Source: Mactra quadrangularis
Lineage: Eukaryota > Mollusca > Bivalvia > Venerida > Mactridae
Direction of reading: 5' to 3'
DNA: 64,000 nucleotides
Assembly: GCA_025267735.1 (NCBI GenBank)
Contig: CM046304.1
Span: forward strand, 7,688,001 to 7,752,000
This document shows positions 22,941 through 35,330 of the stretch, piece after piece; position 1 is the first letter of the stretch, and each line of letters begins with the position of its first letter. The notes beneath the pieces are model-generated. The model did not search any database. It saw only the letters and a list, made by a program, of their open reading frames with translations, and was not told the origin of the DNA. A program made the position numbers and the translations under genes.

Positions 22941-25778
22941 GTTTCAAATCGTAGCATTTTTGATGCTATAGTCACGTGAAATTGTCATCGTGATATTAGA
23001 TTTTAGGATTATTCTGGCACATCCTCTATATGCAATTATGAGAATAATTGTCCAAATTATCACATTCATGTCTTAGCGATAACAAAGTACGTGTTAATTG
23101 TTGCATGACACGATTACAGTGTCAATTGTTACTAACTTGGTTGTAAAACGTTTGCTATATATTTTTAATTCTTTAATAAATGTGCGTAGGGTGGGCGTAG
23201 GCGAGCAGTTTCTACGTTGGACCGGTTATTATTGGATAGCAAGCTCCACATTATTAGCTCAGTACTGTGGGGGTCAGGCAGCGGACTCGAAAGTGATTAA
23301 TCTAAGTTCTACGAACTTGTTTCACAATCGAGTTAATTACATTTATATAAACCACAACTAAACTGTGTGTAATATCTTCCATCGCTTCACAAAATTGTTA
23401 AAATTGGTCTCATTGGTAATTTTAGATACATACTCTAAGCGGAATGTCGTACAACAAAACTTTGTATTGTCGAGTGCCCAAGGAAATGCCGAGCATATTT
23501 TTACAGTTCATGAAATAAACTTCGACATTTCAACTAAAATATCTTTTCCTAATCATATCTAGTTCGGACAGTGTTTCGTACGAATTAAACAAGAGTAAGG
23601 ATTAACGCTCGATAACTTTGGACAGAGATATTTTCATTCAGAGGCAATATTAATTGAATTCTGTAATCCCTTCAAGAGAAATCAGAACTTTGCTATGTTC
23701 ACCACATACACCATGTTCAAAACTATAAGACGCATTTGAGACTCGATATATTAGTTAAATAATTTATCATCTAGTTAAAAAGAATTGTAAAATTGAAAGC
23801 CACTATATGACGATAATTTATATTCATTAACGATAGACTTGAAATCTCTATTACAACCACAAAGTTATCAAAATATAACATGTATTAGAGACACCACAAA
23901 CAGTTCAAAACATTCTGCTTTCAAAATTTAAGTTTGACCAAGTGTTCATTTCTTAAAAAGTGGGATACTATTATGAGAGCACACTATATTCATTTATATT
24001 ATGTTCAATATACATGATCCACAATAGTTTTAGAGGCTTGATTATGTAATCCAAAGAACATTTTTAACCAGGTTTTCCGAAGAAAAAATCTGATTATTAG
24101 ATTGCCGAATGTCGGCGGGCGGGCGTCAACAATTGGTCCACTCCATAACTTTCGTTAGAAAAGAGCTATTGTTACTCTATTATTCATCATGAATTGGCCA
24201 CACTATCAACCTCCCTTTGCACAAGTTTGTTACTAAAGTAGTCAGTGCAACATCGTGCGTGCAAGTTAAAAGCTTGTCTCATATACATATGACGCAACAC
24301 CATGTCACATACGAAGAGTATACATACATACACAAATATGGAAGGACAACAAAGTCTTTAATCCATGAGAGTAGGGATGTGAGTCTGTTATTGGAAATGT
24401 TCAGCCTGTCTGTCCCTGAAGATATGCTAAAGTGTTTCGATGTAGCTGTCGACCGAATTGCATTTCAAGTTGCTGCTCCTGTAATAGCACGGACTTGAGT
24501 GTTCAATCATTTGCACAGTGTCAAGATCTAGTTTAGCCCCCGATAGCGAAAATGCCGACAGTGACAATGATCAAAAGTTAAACCTCAGGTTATAAAAAAC
24601 GGAACTCAAGTAAGTACATTCTGTCACAAATGTATACTGTTACAAAATTTCATGTGTAAAAACAGTAAAAAAAGTAACAAATGACATTTTAAATATTTAT
24701 TTATGCAATACCTATTATTCATCTGTATTACATACGTGTAGTAGCATGAACTACAACACTTGTTTGGAAGCATATGTTGACTCTTAAATCTGTTTTAGTA
24801 ATCGATACACGAGAAGCTGATTCCAGAAATTCATAGCTTCAGGTATTATGTTGGTACTTATATCACATTTGTTCATTAAATGATAAATTCATATCAATGC
24901 CATTATACCCTTTTAAGACACATTTGTAGTTTAAACTAAAAGTTGTTATCAACCATGATTTTTGAAAATTGTATACGACCAGATTCCAAATATTCGCAGT
25001 TTTAGATATCATTTTAGTACTTTTATCCCAAAACTGAACAATTATGCTCTTATTTATTAATGTTATACTAATTATAGTACAAGCACATAAAAGATACATG
25101 TTAAGCAGATTCCAGATAAATGACTCGTTTATTAGTCATTTTTTGATACATTTATCCAAAAAATTTCAAAAAATACCTTTTTGAATTTAAAAAGAAATTG
25201 AATAATTAGTTGTATTTTTACAATTGTTTTCATTCGTAAATGATAATAGATTGTTATAAAGGGAGCCCATCCACATTTTTGTTCTTGTTCAACGTTTTGC
25301 AAAAAAAGGACTTTCCCCTCGAATTTTTGAGTGCAACTTTTTTTTGGATACTACTATGAATACGAACTTTCACATAGTGCAAAAATAAATTCTGTTGCAA
25401 TTTTGTATAGGTTAGCCTATTTTTTTAGCTGTATTAAATAGACTATTATGTTATTTAAAAATGCAACTTAATTTCTAAGACAAAAATTATTAAAGCGGTT
25501 GCTTAATTGCTGTTTGAACATTTATCTAGTGAGCTTTTGAATGACGATTCTAGAAAAATGTCTCCTGTCCCCCATACATTCGAAATTCGTTTGTTTGTTC
25601 TCTTTAGTTAATTTTATACATTGTACTATTAGTTTAATTTGGATCATTTTGTGGTGTTTTTAAGCAGTCATCTTGTGGTGTAGAATATTAGATTTCTGCG
25701 CTGGTATCGAAAAAAAACCTAGAAACATGTGCCTAAAATTAGCTTTTACAGTAAATATCTGTATACCTATATAAGTGA
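22941..25778. other. 2.8 kb without a supported gene
   Basis: About 24105-24230 ('tcggcgggcgggcgtcaaca', 'gtccactccataactttcg') belongs to a dispersed repeat type common in molluscs. The 93-codon stretch 24217-24498 directly follows it and has no family features. The 87-codon stretch 23098-23361 is equally unsupported. Confidence 0.35.
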
Positions 25779-26480
25779 CTTATATATATATATAGATAGA
25801 TAGATACTTTATTAAAAAAACATTAGGCATGACGCCCAACACTTAACAGGTTATGCATATAAAAACACATACGAGTAAAACCTCTATAGAATAGATTCTC
25901 TGCCCAACAATAGTGTGTATTATTTCTCGTTGGCGTAATTTTATTGAATTTAACCTCTACAGAGCTACAACCTCTGAACAGCTACACACTTTAATCCATC
26001 CCATTTGGTGCTGTTCAAGAGAGGTTGTACTGTACATTACATAAGTAAATATATGTATGGTATGAAAACGTTTAATGTTATATAACGGTAATATCGTACA
26101 AATATAAATAAAAGTATGATGATGAAAGTTCAAAACATAAAGTAACAATAATCAGACAGAGAAGAATATTGAAACATATACAACACTGTATCGTAAATTA
26201 AAACTTTTGTAAATATAACCATCTCAGTTTTAAATAATATTAGAATCGATAGATGAAAATATTTCTATAAATTTCGGTATACATGTATTTGGACGTTTCC
26301 AGAAATAAAAATCTAATATATTTTTTTAAAACTTTAAAACAATGAACATTCTAATAAAAAATGAAATTCATCCTCCGAATTTCCACAAAATTAATATTTT
26401 CGTTCTTCTTTAGGTACTTTATTCCAACGTTCTACTTCTGGTTCTAAACTATGTCTTGCAAATAATGGTGTTAATGAGAA
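25779..26480 (-). pseudogene. Non-LTR retrotransposon 3' fragment
   Basis: On the minus strand about 26478-26340 reads, with stops, as the C-terminal tail of a LINE polyprotein: an RWNKVPKEERKY block, then CGNSEDEFHFLLEC, the C..H....C zinc-knuckle-like end also seen at 44546-45031. It is followed by about 500 bp of 3' untranslated sequence and a 3' end AATAAAGTATC with a TATC/TA microsatellite tail (25779-25810). The reverse transcriptase domain is absent, so this is a 5'-truncated, dead copy. Confidence 0.65.
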
Positions 26481-27506
26481 AAATGAAATACGAAACACCA
26501 ATTAGTGTAAATATAGTTTTGGTTAGATTATTTATGGATTTGCGTGGGCTTCCTTTTTAATGATGTCTAAATTATTTCTATATTAATTAACCTGTTGCTC
26601 TATAGATTATAAAAACGTTGCCATACTTCAACTAAACTCGGATGTACAGTCGTTCAGATAATATCCAATCGTATTGTCAAAGTTTATCAAATCTAAAAAA
26701 GAAAAGCAAAAGATGATAAAATGAAACATCAAACTATTACGGTACATTAACCGTGTGACAGTCATTATCTACAACTACAAACGACACGGCTAAACTTCCT
26801 GACAGTTCATTGACGGCGTTTCCTTCATTTCATATTGGCTTATGATAAATTACCCTAATGTAGAGCTCAAATGATATGTCAGTTTCTGTAAAAGAAACCT
26901 GGCTTAAATTTATACCATCAAAGAAATTGTAACAGGATTCAAAAACATTTTTTGTGAACTGTTTTAACAAAATTCTTTGATAAAAGTGTTTGAACTTTAT
27001 TAGTCATTCATTGATAATTTCAAGTCCTTTATCAACGTGGTGTTTCAACTATTTAGAAATTGACTGATCGATTGCCATCATGACATAACTTGTGTTTACC
27101 TTTTAAAAAGCTATGCTAAATTAGAGTTGGACCTAATTTCAACATTGTCAAAAATAGCAGCGGGTGTTAACAAAACCGCCAATACCAAGTAAAATCAGAG
27201 CAATTTTGTCAAGCATGGTATAACTATTGTGATATGTTGTCTACTCTAACGAACCTTATGTAGAATTTTGTCAATCTCCACTAAAGACGCGTTTTGTCTA
27301 CCTCAGCAAACAAATGATTAAGTTGCCAATCCTGCCAAAAACTAGTATAGAGCTTTTCGTTGGGACAGTCTAGAAATAAACTGATATTAGATTTCATATA
27401 AATTCATTACGAAACGCAAACGTAACAAATTAATGGTACACGCGATGAAACCTGTTATTATTTATTTTGAATAACACTTCTTATTTTTAGACGGTGATTT
27501 ATCAGG
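26481..27506. other. No gene recognised
   Basis: AT-rich unique sequence. No motif, repeat or RNA could be supported. Confidence 0.4.
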
Positions 27507-27560
27507 GTACCGGACAGAATTAACAGTAAGTAGTTTTAGCAATTTGCATAGACTCTTAAG
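27507..27560 (+). repeat. Small relic of the 46381-48833 foldback arm
   Basis: TACCGGACAGAATTAACAGT and 'gactcttaagaac' match the 47897-47950 part of the right arm. Confidence 0.5.
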
Positions 27561-27624
27561 AACAAAACAGAAACAGAGTGGTTCAAATACTGCAAAATAT
27601 CATACGGATCACCCGGAAATTATA

Positions 27625-27880
27625 AAATTTTTGGATAAAGATGCAACAGAAACACTAGTTCTATCTTTGGTCATGTCCCACATCGATTACTGTAATCTGA
27701 TCTTGTATGGAATCTCTTAACAAATTTCAGCGAATTCAAAACATGTGTGCCAAACTAGTATTAAGGTTAAAAAATCAGACAGTTCAAAAGATGCTTTGTA
27801 CTCGCTGCACTGGTTACCAGTGAAAGCAAGAATCAACTTTGATTATATAGTTGAGACACTAGAATATACAGTCAGCCAGT
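27625..27880 (+). pseudogene. CR1-like LINE fragment, end of the RT region
   Basis: The frame from 27625 reads KFLDKDATETLVLSLVMSHI then DYCNLILYGIS and a stop. After a frame change, QNMCAKLVL and ALYSLHWLPVKARINF follow. These are the conserved post-catalytic blocks of CR1-type reverse transcriptases (compare DATKTLVNSLVTSRLDYCNA in the LINE at 61677-62090). It is a short, frameshifted remnant with no catalytic motifs. Confidence 0.75.
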
Positions 27881-29754
27881 CTTTCTATCTCGTTACTTAA
27901 GTATAACACAAGTGTGTTCAGCCTCTTAAATCAGCATCTTAAATATTTCATTAATTGCATTTTAAAGACAATTCAATGCAATAAATTGTTGACACTGTAA
28001 CGTGCACTGAGTGGTTTGTTGAAAATTATTTAACACTAATAAAATGCTGTATACAATATATAATTATTTTCCTCGGCGTCTACTTTGACCAATAAAAACC
28101 ATCAAAATTTAAACATTTCTAGATTAAGTTTAAAGTAACTTTTCAGGAAAAAAAACTTTTAAAAAAATAGTAAAAAAATATCTAATAGATAGGCAGGTAA
28201 ATTAGCACAATAGTAGGCAAAAATCAATAATCTGACCAAAATTCACTCTAAGTAGTCGAAAAACACGGAGCATTATAATTAAAAAAGCTAAATCTATAAA
28301 ATATATTCATCATCTGTATTTCGTAACCAAAACTTAACATTAAATAATTTTTGTTTTCTTTAGAATTTTTAACTTACAAAACAAATTCAAAAATAAAGTT
28401 AATTTCACAATCCTACCAAAAAGATAACTAAAGCAGAGGAAAGTAATAAAAACCTGACTTAATATCTTATTGAATAGTTAGATTACTAGGACTATCCACA
28501 TACTATTAAAATCAGAATCTTAAAAACCACTATAATATCTTTACCCCATAATCAAAATAAAATTATAAATTGTATTTTGAACCAAAACTTCATAACAAAC
28601 TAAAAAATCGAGATAAAATAAAAAACCTACATAAAAAAGTAGCACAACCAGTGAATAATAACAAAAACCTAAACTACTTTTAATCAAATAACTGAAACAA
28701 AATGGCCACAAGAAAAGTGAATGCTTCCCTTAAAAGCCTAAACTCAAGTGGGAGCTGCGGGTCACCCGACCACACAACTCTTATTATAGACAGCAGAGAC
28801 TGACAACTATATAATAGAAGTAAGATCTGACTAAGACAGAGTTGCATCCACACCCAAAAAAGATAAACTCAGTTATGCCAATGCAGTAGGCATAAACCTA
28901 TCAGAAATAGAGGTAGAGACTACTCCTAAATGTCTTAATACTTGAAACCACCTGACAATTTTTACATGTACTGAATTAATGAAATATGTTTTTGAGATTT
29001 CGCAATATGATATTGCTATCCAAAAAAAGTAAAATGCACGTTAAATAAAACTTTTACACTGGTCATTTAATGGACCTTTCCATGACCTTACCTATAACCA
29101 TATTTAACAAAGGTTTACAGTTACATTTTGTACCACAGACAAGGCGTTAACAAAAGAGCACATGATTATATTTGTGGGTAAATGTATTGTTTTTCAAATA
29201 AAAAGGTCGTACACGGAATGGTCAATCTCCATGAGAAAGTTTTTACATCTGTCAACCATTACACAGACCTTTGAAAACGAAATTAGAATACACTACGGAT
29301 AATATCCATTGAGGTTTGAAAGCACCTTGTATCTATGGAAAGGTATTCCTGTAGATATTAGCCAGTATTTTTTTACTATTTAATCATCATGATTATGTCT
29401 TTTAAAACAGGAAAGAAACATACAACAGTGTTATATTCATGTATACACCGCACTACTTTCCTGTGCGTTGTTGTTGTGCGATATGAATTAAGCCAAGATG
29501 TGTTTTATCGTCTACGATAGAATAAAAGATTAATGCGTCACACCCTTTCATAATTGGGGTTCACTGTTGTATATATTTTCAGTGTTTGGTTAAGTGTAAT
29601 TATTACAATGTTAATTATTAAAACCTTTCTCAGTCATACTCATGCTTGAAGAGCTGAGTTCCTTTATGTACCTCAAAAAGTAAAGGTAGCAGTACAATTC
29701 AATACAAGTACTCTACCGAACAAAATACAGAGACAAGACTGTGCCGACGATAAG
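27881..29754. other. No supported gene; strongly A-rich plus strand at about 28140-28940
   Basis: About 28140-28940 has many A, few T and few G on the plus strand, unlike its neighbours. A short frame from ATG at 28701 (MATRKVNASLKSLNSSGSCG, about 33 codons before a stop) lies in it. The skew resembles the sense strand of a degraded LINE 5' region, but no domain was recognised. Confidence 0.35.
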
Positions 29755-31082
29755 TACGATTATCAAGATTTGAGCATTTTTGTGTCGACACCGGTTGCCT
29801 TAATCCAACCAGAAGGATGCATTTGAGGTAATGTGATGAAAAAAAATGACGTTGAGCAGTCAAAATAGGGGTGCGTGCATGGACTCGTCTTCGCCGTATA
29901 TTATCCGGTTTCCTGTTTGTATTACCAGAAACTATCATTATCAATATATGAACGCGTACCAGTTTCAAGGAAGTTGCAATATAAAACCAAAAAACATGCA
30001 TAACTAATTGTAACAAGTTCATTTCTTGAAAAAAAAAACATTTCTTGAAAAAAGCAAACCTATCTTCCCTACTTCCGGGCGAGTTTACTTTCTCAACAAT
30101 AACCATGGGGCCGCCATTGAATATCAATATAAAAATCTTGATTTTCATAAATAAATTAACGGAAGTCATTTGGTCATTCGTGAAAGACGTAGTTTAATCG
30201 AAAATCTTATGTTATTATATTGATTACAGTGGTTTGTAACTTAGGAATCGATCGGATTTTCTTATTAAACCAAATCAGTGAAGTGGTTATATATTCGGAC
30301 AGAAAATGCCTGTTTTTACTGAACAGGAATTTCGGATAAACTAAGTTAACAAAGTTAAGACTAAAACACGAACGTCTTCTTTGACATCATACAGCTGGAT
30401 CAGAGACATGGCTAAATACAAAATGTACCAAGCTTTAAATTTGTGATTTTTGAATGAAGTGTTTCATTTTGTTTAGCATATATAAATTATCTTTAAAAGG
30501 AGTTTCTCCAAGAAATTTATATTTTCTCTTCTAAACTGTGGTTTAAACTAAAACATGTACACTCGACGGCCTTCTCGGTCTATTTATAGAAAGTCACAAT
30601 CTAAACCACTGACGAAGACACTGACACCATAAACAAAGAAGGATTATCAGACCATCAATGATAATAATATTTAATTTAATTAGCGGTTAATAAACATTTT
30701 TTAAAGAATTTTAATGCCTCACTTATAAAGATCACAGACTTAAGCAGTACTTTCGTGTTATTAATTGTTTGGGCTCTTTGATGCTTTGCGTCAATATTTT
30801 CATGTAAATAAATATAATCTACGTTCGATTAGCCGTCGGAATATGGGACAGAACATGTTCTTGAATCGAATAATCTGGTTTGCTTATCAATAAATATAGT
30901 TTCTTGCCAAATGGACAGGTGAATTGCAAAGTTTACCATAAAATGCGTTTATACGTGCTCGGTCGAAACGTGACGAAATTGTTAAACTGTGACACATATA
31001 TTGCTTGAATGCTTTACTAAAAGAGATGTCATACATGACTAACCGACGATTTCAAGCATGTTTGGAAATGCTAATACTTGTA
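29755..31082 (-). mobile_element. Composite element, inverted copy 5 (long form)
   Basis: Right module 29755-30085 (ATCAAGATTTGAGCATTTTT, 'cgacaccggttgcctta', 'ggggtgcgtgcatggactcg', 'aacctatcttccctacttcc'). Left module 30549-31082 is a near full-length inverse of 6959-7558, ending 'atgctaatacttgta'. Between them, about 30490-30563 shares 'aaaaggagtttctccaagaa' and 'tctcttctaaac' with the interior of the 1.07 kb element (complement of 17575-17650), so the copy is a mosaic of two families. The 156-codon stretch 29699-30169 is not a gene. Confidence 0.6.
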
Positions 31083-32392
31083 GTCCATATGCATTTATAA
31101 TTTACATTATATATATACATTCAGATGAACAAATATCAGATAATATGCAAAAAATAATACGCCTATACCTTTCAATCTTCTCAACAATAATAATTCAATT
31201 CGTGAATTCTGTTTAAAAGGAAAGACAAGATAGACAACTGCGGGAATTTAATGACATACTACAACTTCGCTCGGCAGTCAGCGTTACAACACTATATATT
31301 CTATTATCCTCTAGGAACAAATTATTGATAAACATTTGTATTACCCTATATGACCATCTACTATTTGTAATTAAAGTTTATATAGTGTTGATATATTAAA
31401 GACCTCTTCCAAGTTGTTTTATCATGGTTATCTTTCTCGCAATATAACTTGTTAAGGTTACAAAACTCCAAACAATAGCGTGAGATTTTTATCATAATTA
31501 ACTCGGCTGACTGATTTCTTAATTACAGTCACTCACACCATAAAAGCCGTATACATGTCTATCCGAATGATGCGTTACTTAGCAATCGTAACTATTCGGC
31601 AATGATCGTAACCTGTTTTCATTGGACAAATCCGATCGAGTTTAGATTGGTTTTATTAGAATTCTCGAAGTGTTTCTACTTCTTCTTATAGAAAGTTCAC
31701 AGCTACACAGTCAGGCCAGTCTTATGGATGAATTGTACGGTCCCTCTTCATACCATACAGTTTCTCCTGTATAGAGTTGTTTCACTCGGCCATATTGCTA
31801 GTCTCTACTGGTGATGTCTTTTAACAGGTTTTTAGGATGTGATCCGTGGTTTCGTCGTCCTCAAAAAAATGGAACGCTTCACGAATTTACGTGTTATGCG
31901 GATTGTTTCTTGAAAGTCAGACGCACTAAATCAGAATGGAACGTTATATATTAAAACTTATGCTTGTTTTCCCAATCCTTGTCAGACACACCTTAAAACT
32001 GTACAACTCTATACTAACATTCTTGGCTTGTTTCTCTATCATTGCGAGACACACAATAAAAGCCACATATATTCGAATTGTGCGTTATAATCTTAATTGG
32101 AAAAATACGATAAATTGTTTATATAATTATGTTACTGTCTTAATATTGTATTATAGATTAGAGGGACCTGTCTGCTGATAAGACGTGGAAATCTTATAAA
32201 AACAGAAACTGTCTTTTATATACGACCTTTGATTCACCTTGTAAATAAATGTCTTAATTTCGTCTGCATCTTATAACTTAATATTTTAATAACCGACTTT
32301 ATTAAGGTTTCTGTCCTTAAAATGTTGGTAAAATGTTTCAAACGAAACCTACTTTTTCAGATTATGAATAGGAGTTCGGAAACATAACAGGG
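31083..32392. other. No gene recognised
   Basis: Loosely repeated phrases (CACACCATAAAAGCC at about 31535 and ACACAATAAAAGCCAC at about 32051) suggest an old duplication. The open stretch 31936-32178 covers one of them and shows no family features. Confidence 0.35.
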
Positions 32393-32724
32393 GCACCTAC
32401 AGTAACAAGAGCACCGCTAGGCGGAGCATTATATGCCCGAAAGTGTTTTTTTTTAATATTGTGGACCAAATGGAACTTAAGTTATGCTCCGGAAACTGTT
32501 TTCAGTTTTAAGGTAATAGTGACTTTGACCTTGTGACCCCAAAATCAATAGGGGTCTTCTACCCGATATGGACAATCATCCTATGAAGTTTGAATATTGT
32601 GGGCCAAATGGAACTTAAGTTATGCTCCGGAAACCAACTTGCTAACAGACGGACGGACGTACGGACGGACAGACGGAAGCCAGTGGGTATAACATAATAT
32701 GCCCGAAATTCTTTCGGGCATATA
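32393..32724 (+). mobile_element. Dispersed invertebrate repeat ending in a hairpin
   Basis: Starts ACAAGAGCACCGCTAGGCGG and contains GTGACTTTGACCTTGTGACC and a GGACGGACG tract (32645-32675), phrases common in mollusc repeats. GACCAAATGGAACTTAAGTT occurs twice inside, about 136 bp apart. It ends in the perfect hairpin 32697-32723. TATGCCCGAAA also occurs near its start (32430). Non-coding and probably a non-autonomous DNA or Helitron-like element. Confidence 0.6.
32697..32723. repeat. Terminal hairpin, ATGCCCGAAA family
   Basis: Arms ATATGCCCGAAA and TTTCGGGCATAT around TTC, perfectly paired. Confidence 0.85.
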
Positions 32725-33120
32725 AAAAAGCGTTAAAGACGAAACAAGGACTTTGAAGCCAAGGTTAAATTTCCGCTATATAGATAATCTTTGTTGTTAC
32801 AAAATCACGCGTTTTGACGTTTTTAAGTCTCAAATGTTACATTTCAGAAAAAGGTCTCTATATTAAGATTATGATAATCATAGTAGATGAATTTTATTGT
32901 AGACATATATAGATGTACAATACTGCACTAGTACGTAACCAGTTTGATTAACTTATCACATTACGTTATCACATTACTGCATTTATGAACTGGGTTGCAT
33001 GTTAAAGCATGCTTACCAACTGACCCCCACCTATTTTGCTGAACACATGACCCGATGGTGTTATACTACTTTAGCAGACGAACCTTTGTCAGACTAATTT
33101 CACAGGCTTAGTAAAAGTAA
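32725..33120. other. No gene; probably body of the following minus-strand SINE
   Basis: The part next to 33120 would be the body of the minus-strand tRNA-headed SINE. The remaining sequence is not recognised. Confidence 0.35.
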
Positions 33121-33215
33121 CATTTCCCTATTGGGATTCGAATCCTTGTAAACATTCGTTATCGAACAACGCATACTTCGTGTAGCACACAGTCTACCAT
33201 TAGACTATTGCAGAT
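33121..33215 (-). mobile_element. tRNA-headed SINE remnant
   Basis: On the minus strand: AGTCTAATGGTAGACTGTGT (A-box-like) and GGATTCGAATCCCAATAGGG (B box and 3' end), followed by AAATGTTACTTTTACT. The same B-box to body junction (TTCGAATCCCACTAGGGGCA, AATGTTAATTTTCTT) is at 42553, so both belong to one family. Confidence 0.55.
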
Positions 33216-33314
33216 ACATTGAACTATAATCTGAAGATATTCAATTTAGAGTTACACCATTTTACAAAAAACTAAAAAATACTTTTTCTCAAATCTCTAT
33301 TTGTCATAATTTAT

Positions 33315-34376
33315 AACAAGAAAAGATTAATGCAACGCATTAAATACCGCCGGATAGTGGTAACATTATGTGTACATACATCAAAAGATATATGCGGCAA
33401 AAACAGTACAAAATTATTCTGTGGTATGATACAGATCATGTAGAGTGTTCCATGATTAAATGGCACAGTTTATAGATCTACAATATCAATATATTATTTA
33501 TTTTTTATAAACTTACATAAAAACATTGCTTATTGGCAACTAATTACAGCAATATATATTTATGTTTGTTAAAATATAAGCACCTATTATAATAATTATT
33601 AAATTATATTAGACCGTTGTTCTATAAAGAGGCTAACGGATCGTTTGTATTTAGAAGGTATTAGAATGTCTACGTGTTTTAGTCTAAACGAGGGTTTAGA
33701 AGAGAAGATAATTATCAACTTCTTAGAAAAACTCCTTTTAAACATGATATATAAAATCTTTAAAGAATAAATGAAACGTATGCAAAAACACTCCGGATCT
33801 AACAATTCAGTAATCTAATACTTCTTGTCCAGCTGTATTGTCAAACCTATTTTGACCTAATGGCGGCCTCCATGAGAAAGTGAGTTAGTAATTACGCAGT
33901 AACAGCCGAAAAGTTCAGCATGCAGACACAGTATCAAAACTTCCTAAAGACAAGTACAAATAATTAACTTTTACATCATGCATTTTGTGCTTCGTATACG
34001 ATAAACCCGATCTAAAATTATCAGCTGGAGTACTCGCTTATTTACCGCGAGTCTGCAGCAAATCTGTTCACGGAGACGTGCGTAAAATATGTCGGTACGT
34101 GTGGTTTTTAGCCTGAACCTCAATTTAGGGGAGCAGATATTTTTCAATGTATTAAGATATAAATTAAGGATAACATGTTCTTTAAATCCCGCCCCCCCCC
34201 CAAGAAGAAATTTTTATTGCAGTACTATAAAACTAAAAATTATTACAATTTAGCACTGTCAACATTTGTAAATAAAAAAGGAGGACGCAAGTAAAAGAAA
34301 TCATGAACTGCTCCTACCATGGTCATTAGATTCTGACGACTCCAATATACCACCGGCCTTCAGGCCGGCGGTAAAT
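33315..34376 (+). mobile_element. 1.07 kb hairpin-ended element, copy 2
   Basis: Near-identical to 17218-18285 over its length, differing by small indels such as a run of C at 34191. It ends in the hairpin 34348-34373. Similarity this high between non-coding copies 16 kb apart indicates recent activity or segmental duplication. The fact that similarity stops at the ends favours transposition. Confidence 0.75.
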
Positions 34377-34585
34377 AACATCATCACAGACCGACACTCA
34401 ATGTGACTTCACATCTTATAATTAAAGATTGACATTGTGTTATTAAGGATCGACATTCAAAGCGACGTCACACATTTTACTAATCGGAATTCTAAGTGGC
34501 TTCACGCATTTAACAAATATACCTCGGAAAATACGTCACACCATTTAGGATTGACATCGAAGTGACGTCATTTTTTCTGTAAGAA
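34377..34585. repeat. Diverged short repeats with CRE-like TGACGTCA sites
   Basis: Phrases of the form GACATTCAAAGCGACGTCAC recur four or five times with heavy divergence. TGACGTCA or near versions are at about 34464 (GACGTCAC) and 34571 (TGACGTCA). A functional element is not implied. Confidence 0.4.
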
Positions 34586-35330
34586 ATGTCAGTTCACTCT
34601 TTTAAACTCACGTGACGGTCCAATTGATTTAATAATGAATTTACTAAACCATGCCATTTAAAAAACTAGCACTAATTTCGTATTAATAAACACTTCGTTA
34701 GTATAAAAACATAAATAAACTGGAAATAATAAAACCAAACTTCTATATACATTTAGGTTAATAGCATTTGAAAACGAGAAATAATCGTATAACGACATCA
34801 ATGGGGTCAATTGCCGTAAAGTAAAAGGATTTATCAGTAATATCGACATACTCATTTAAAGGAATATCACATAAAGGAGAAATTACCCACGATATCATTT
34901 AGTATATATTTAAGCCTCATATTATTCTGAAATATTTAAAATACATAAATGGTAGGGAGGCGTTGTCGAAACTTAAAGTTATTATAGAAGTAAAGTTCTA
35001 GCATAAAAAACATATAATGTTCAGGTTCCTACGCTACCAGGAAATCGGGAAAAGTCAGGAAATTTCATTATGTACGCTTCCAGCCGTGAAAAGATCTTAA
35101 TTTTTACGAACTTAGGACAAATTCGGGAAAGATCGGGAATCGGTACAAAACGGGTTGAGTACGAAATCGAGTCATATCGTGGACCGGATTTTATACCAAA
35201 CTTATGCGTATTACGTCATCAAGTTAAACGATTGATAACTGGCGGATATTTATGACAGTATGTATTTGTTTTACGTTGAGTTTGTTGTCCAATCAACAGG
35301 TATTTTTTTCTCCGGGTATTATCGGAAGAA
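34586..35330. other. No gene recognised
   Basis: AT-rich. A 61-codon stretch at 35070-35255 has no features. Confidence 0.4.

Noticed and set aside
24217..24498. 93-codon plus-strand open frame
   Set aside because: No genuine start, splice signals or protein-family pattern, and it begins next to a dispersed repeat.
29699..30169. 156-codon minus-strand open frame
   Set aside because: It lies over the right module of a composite non-coding element; other copies do not keep the frame.
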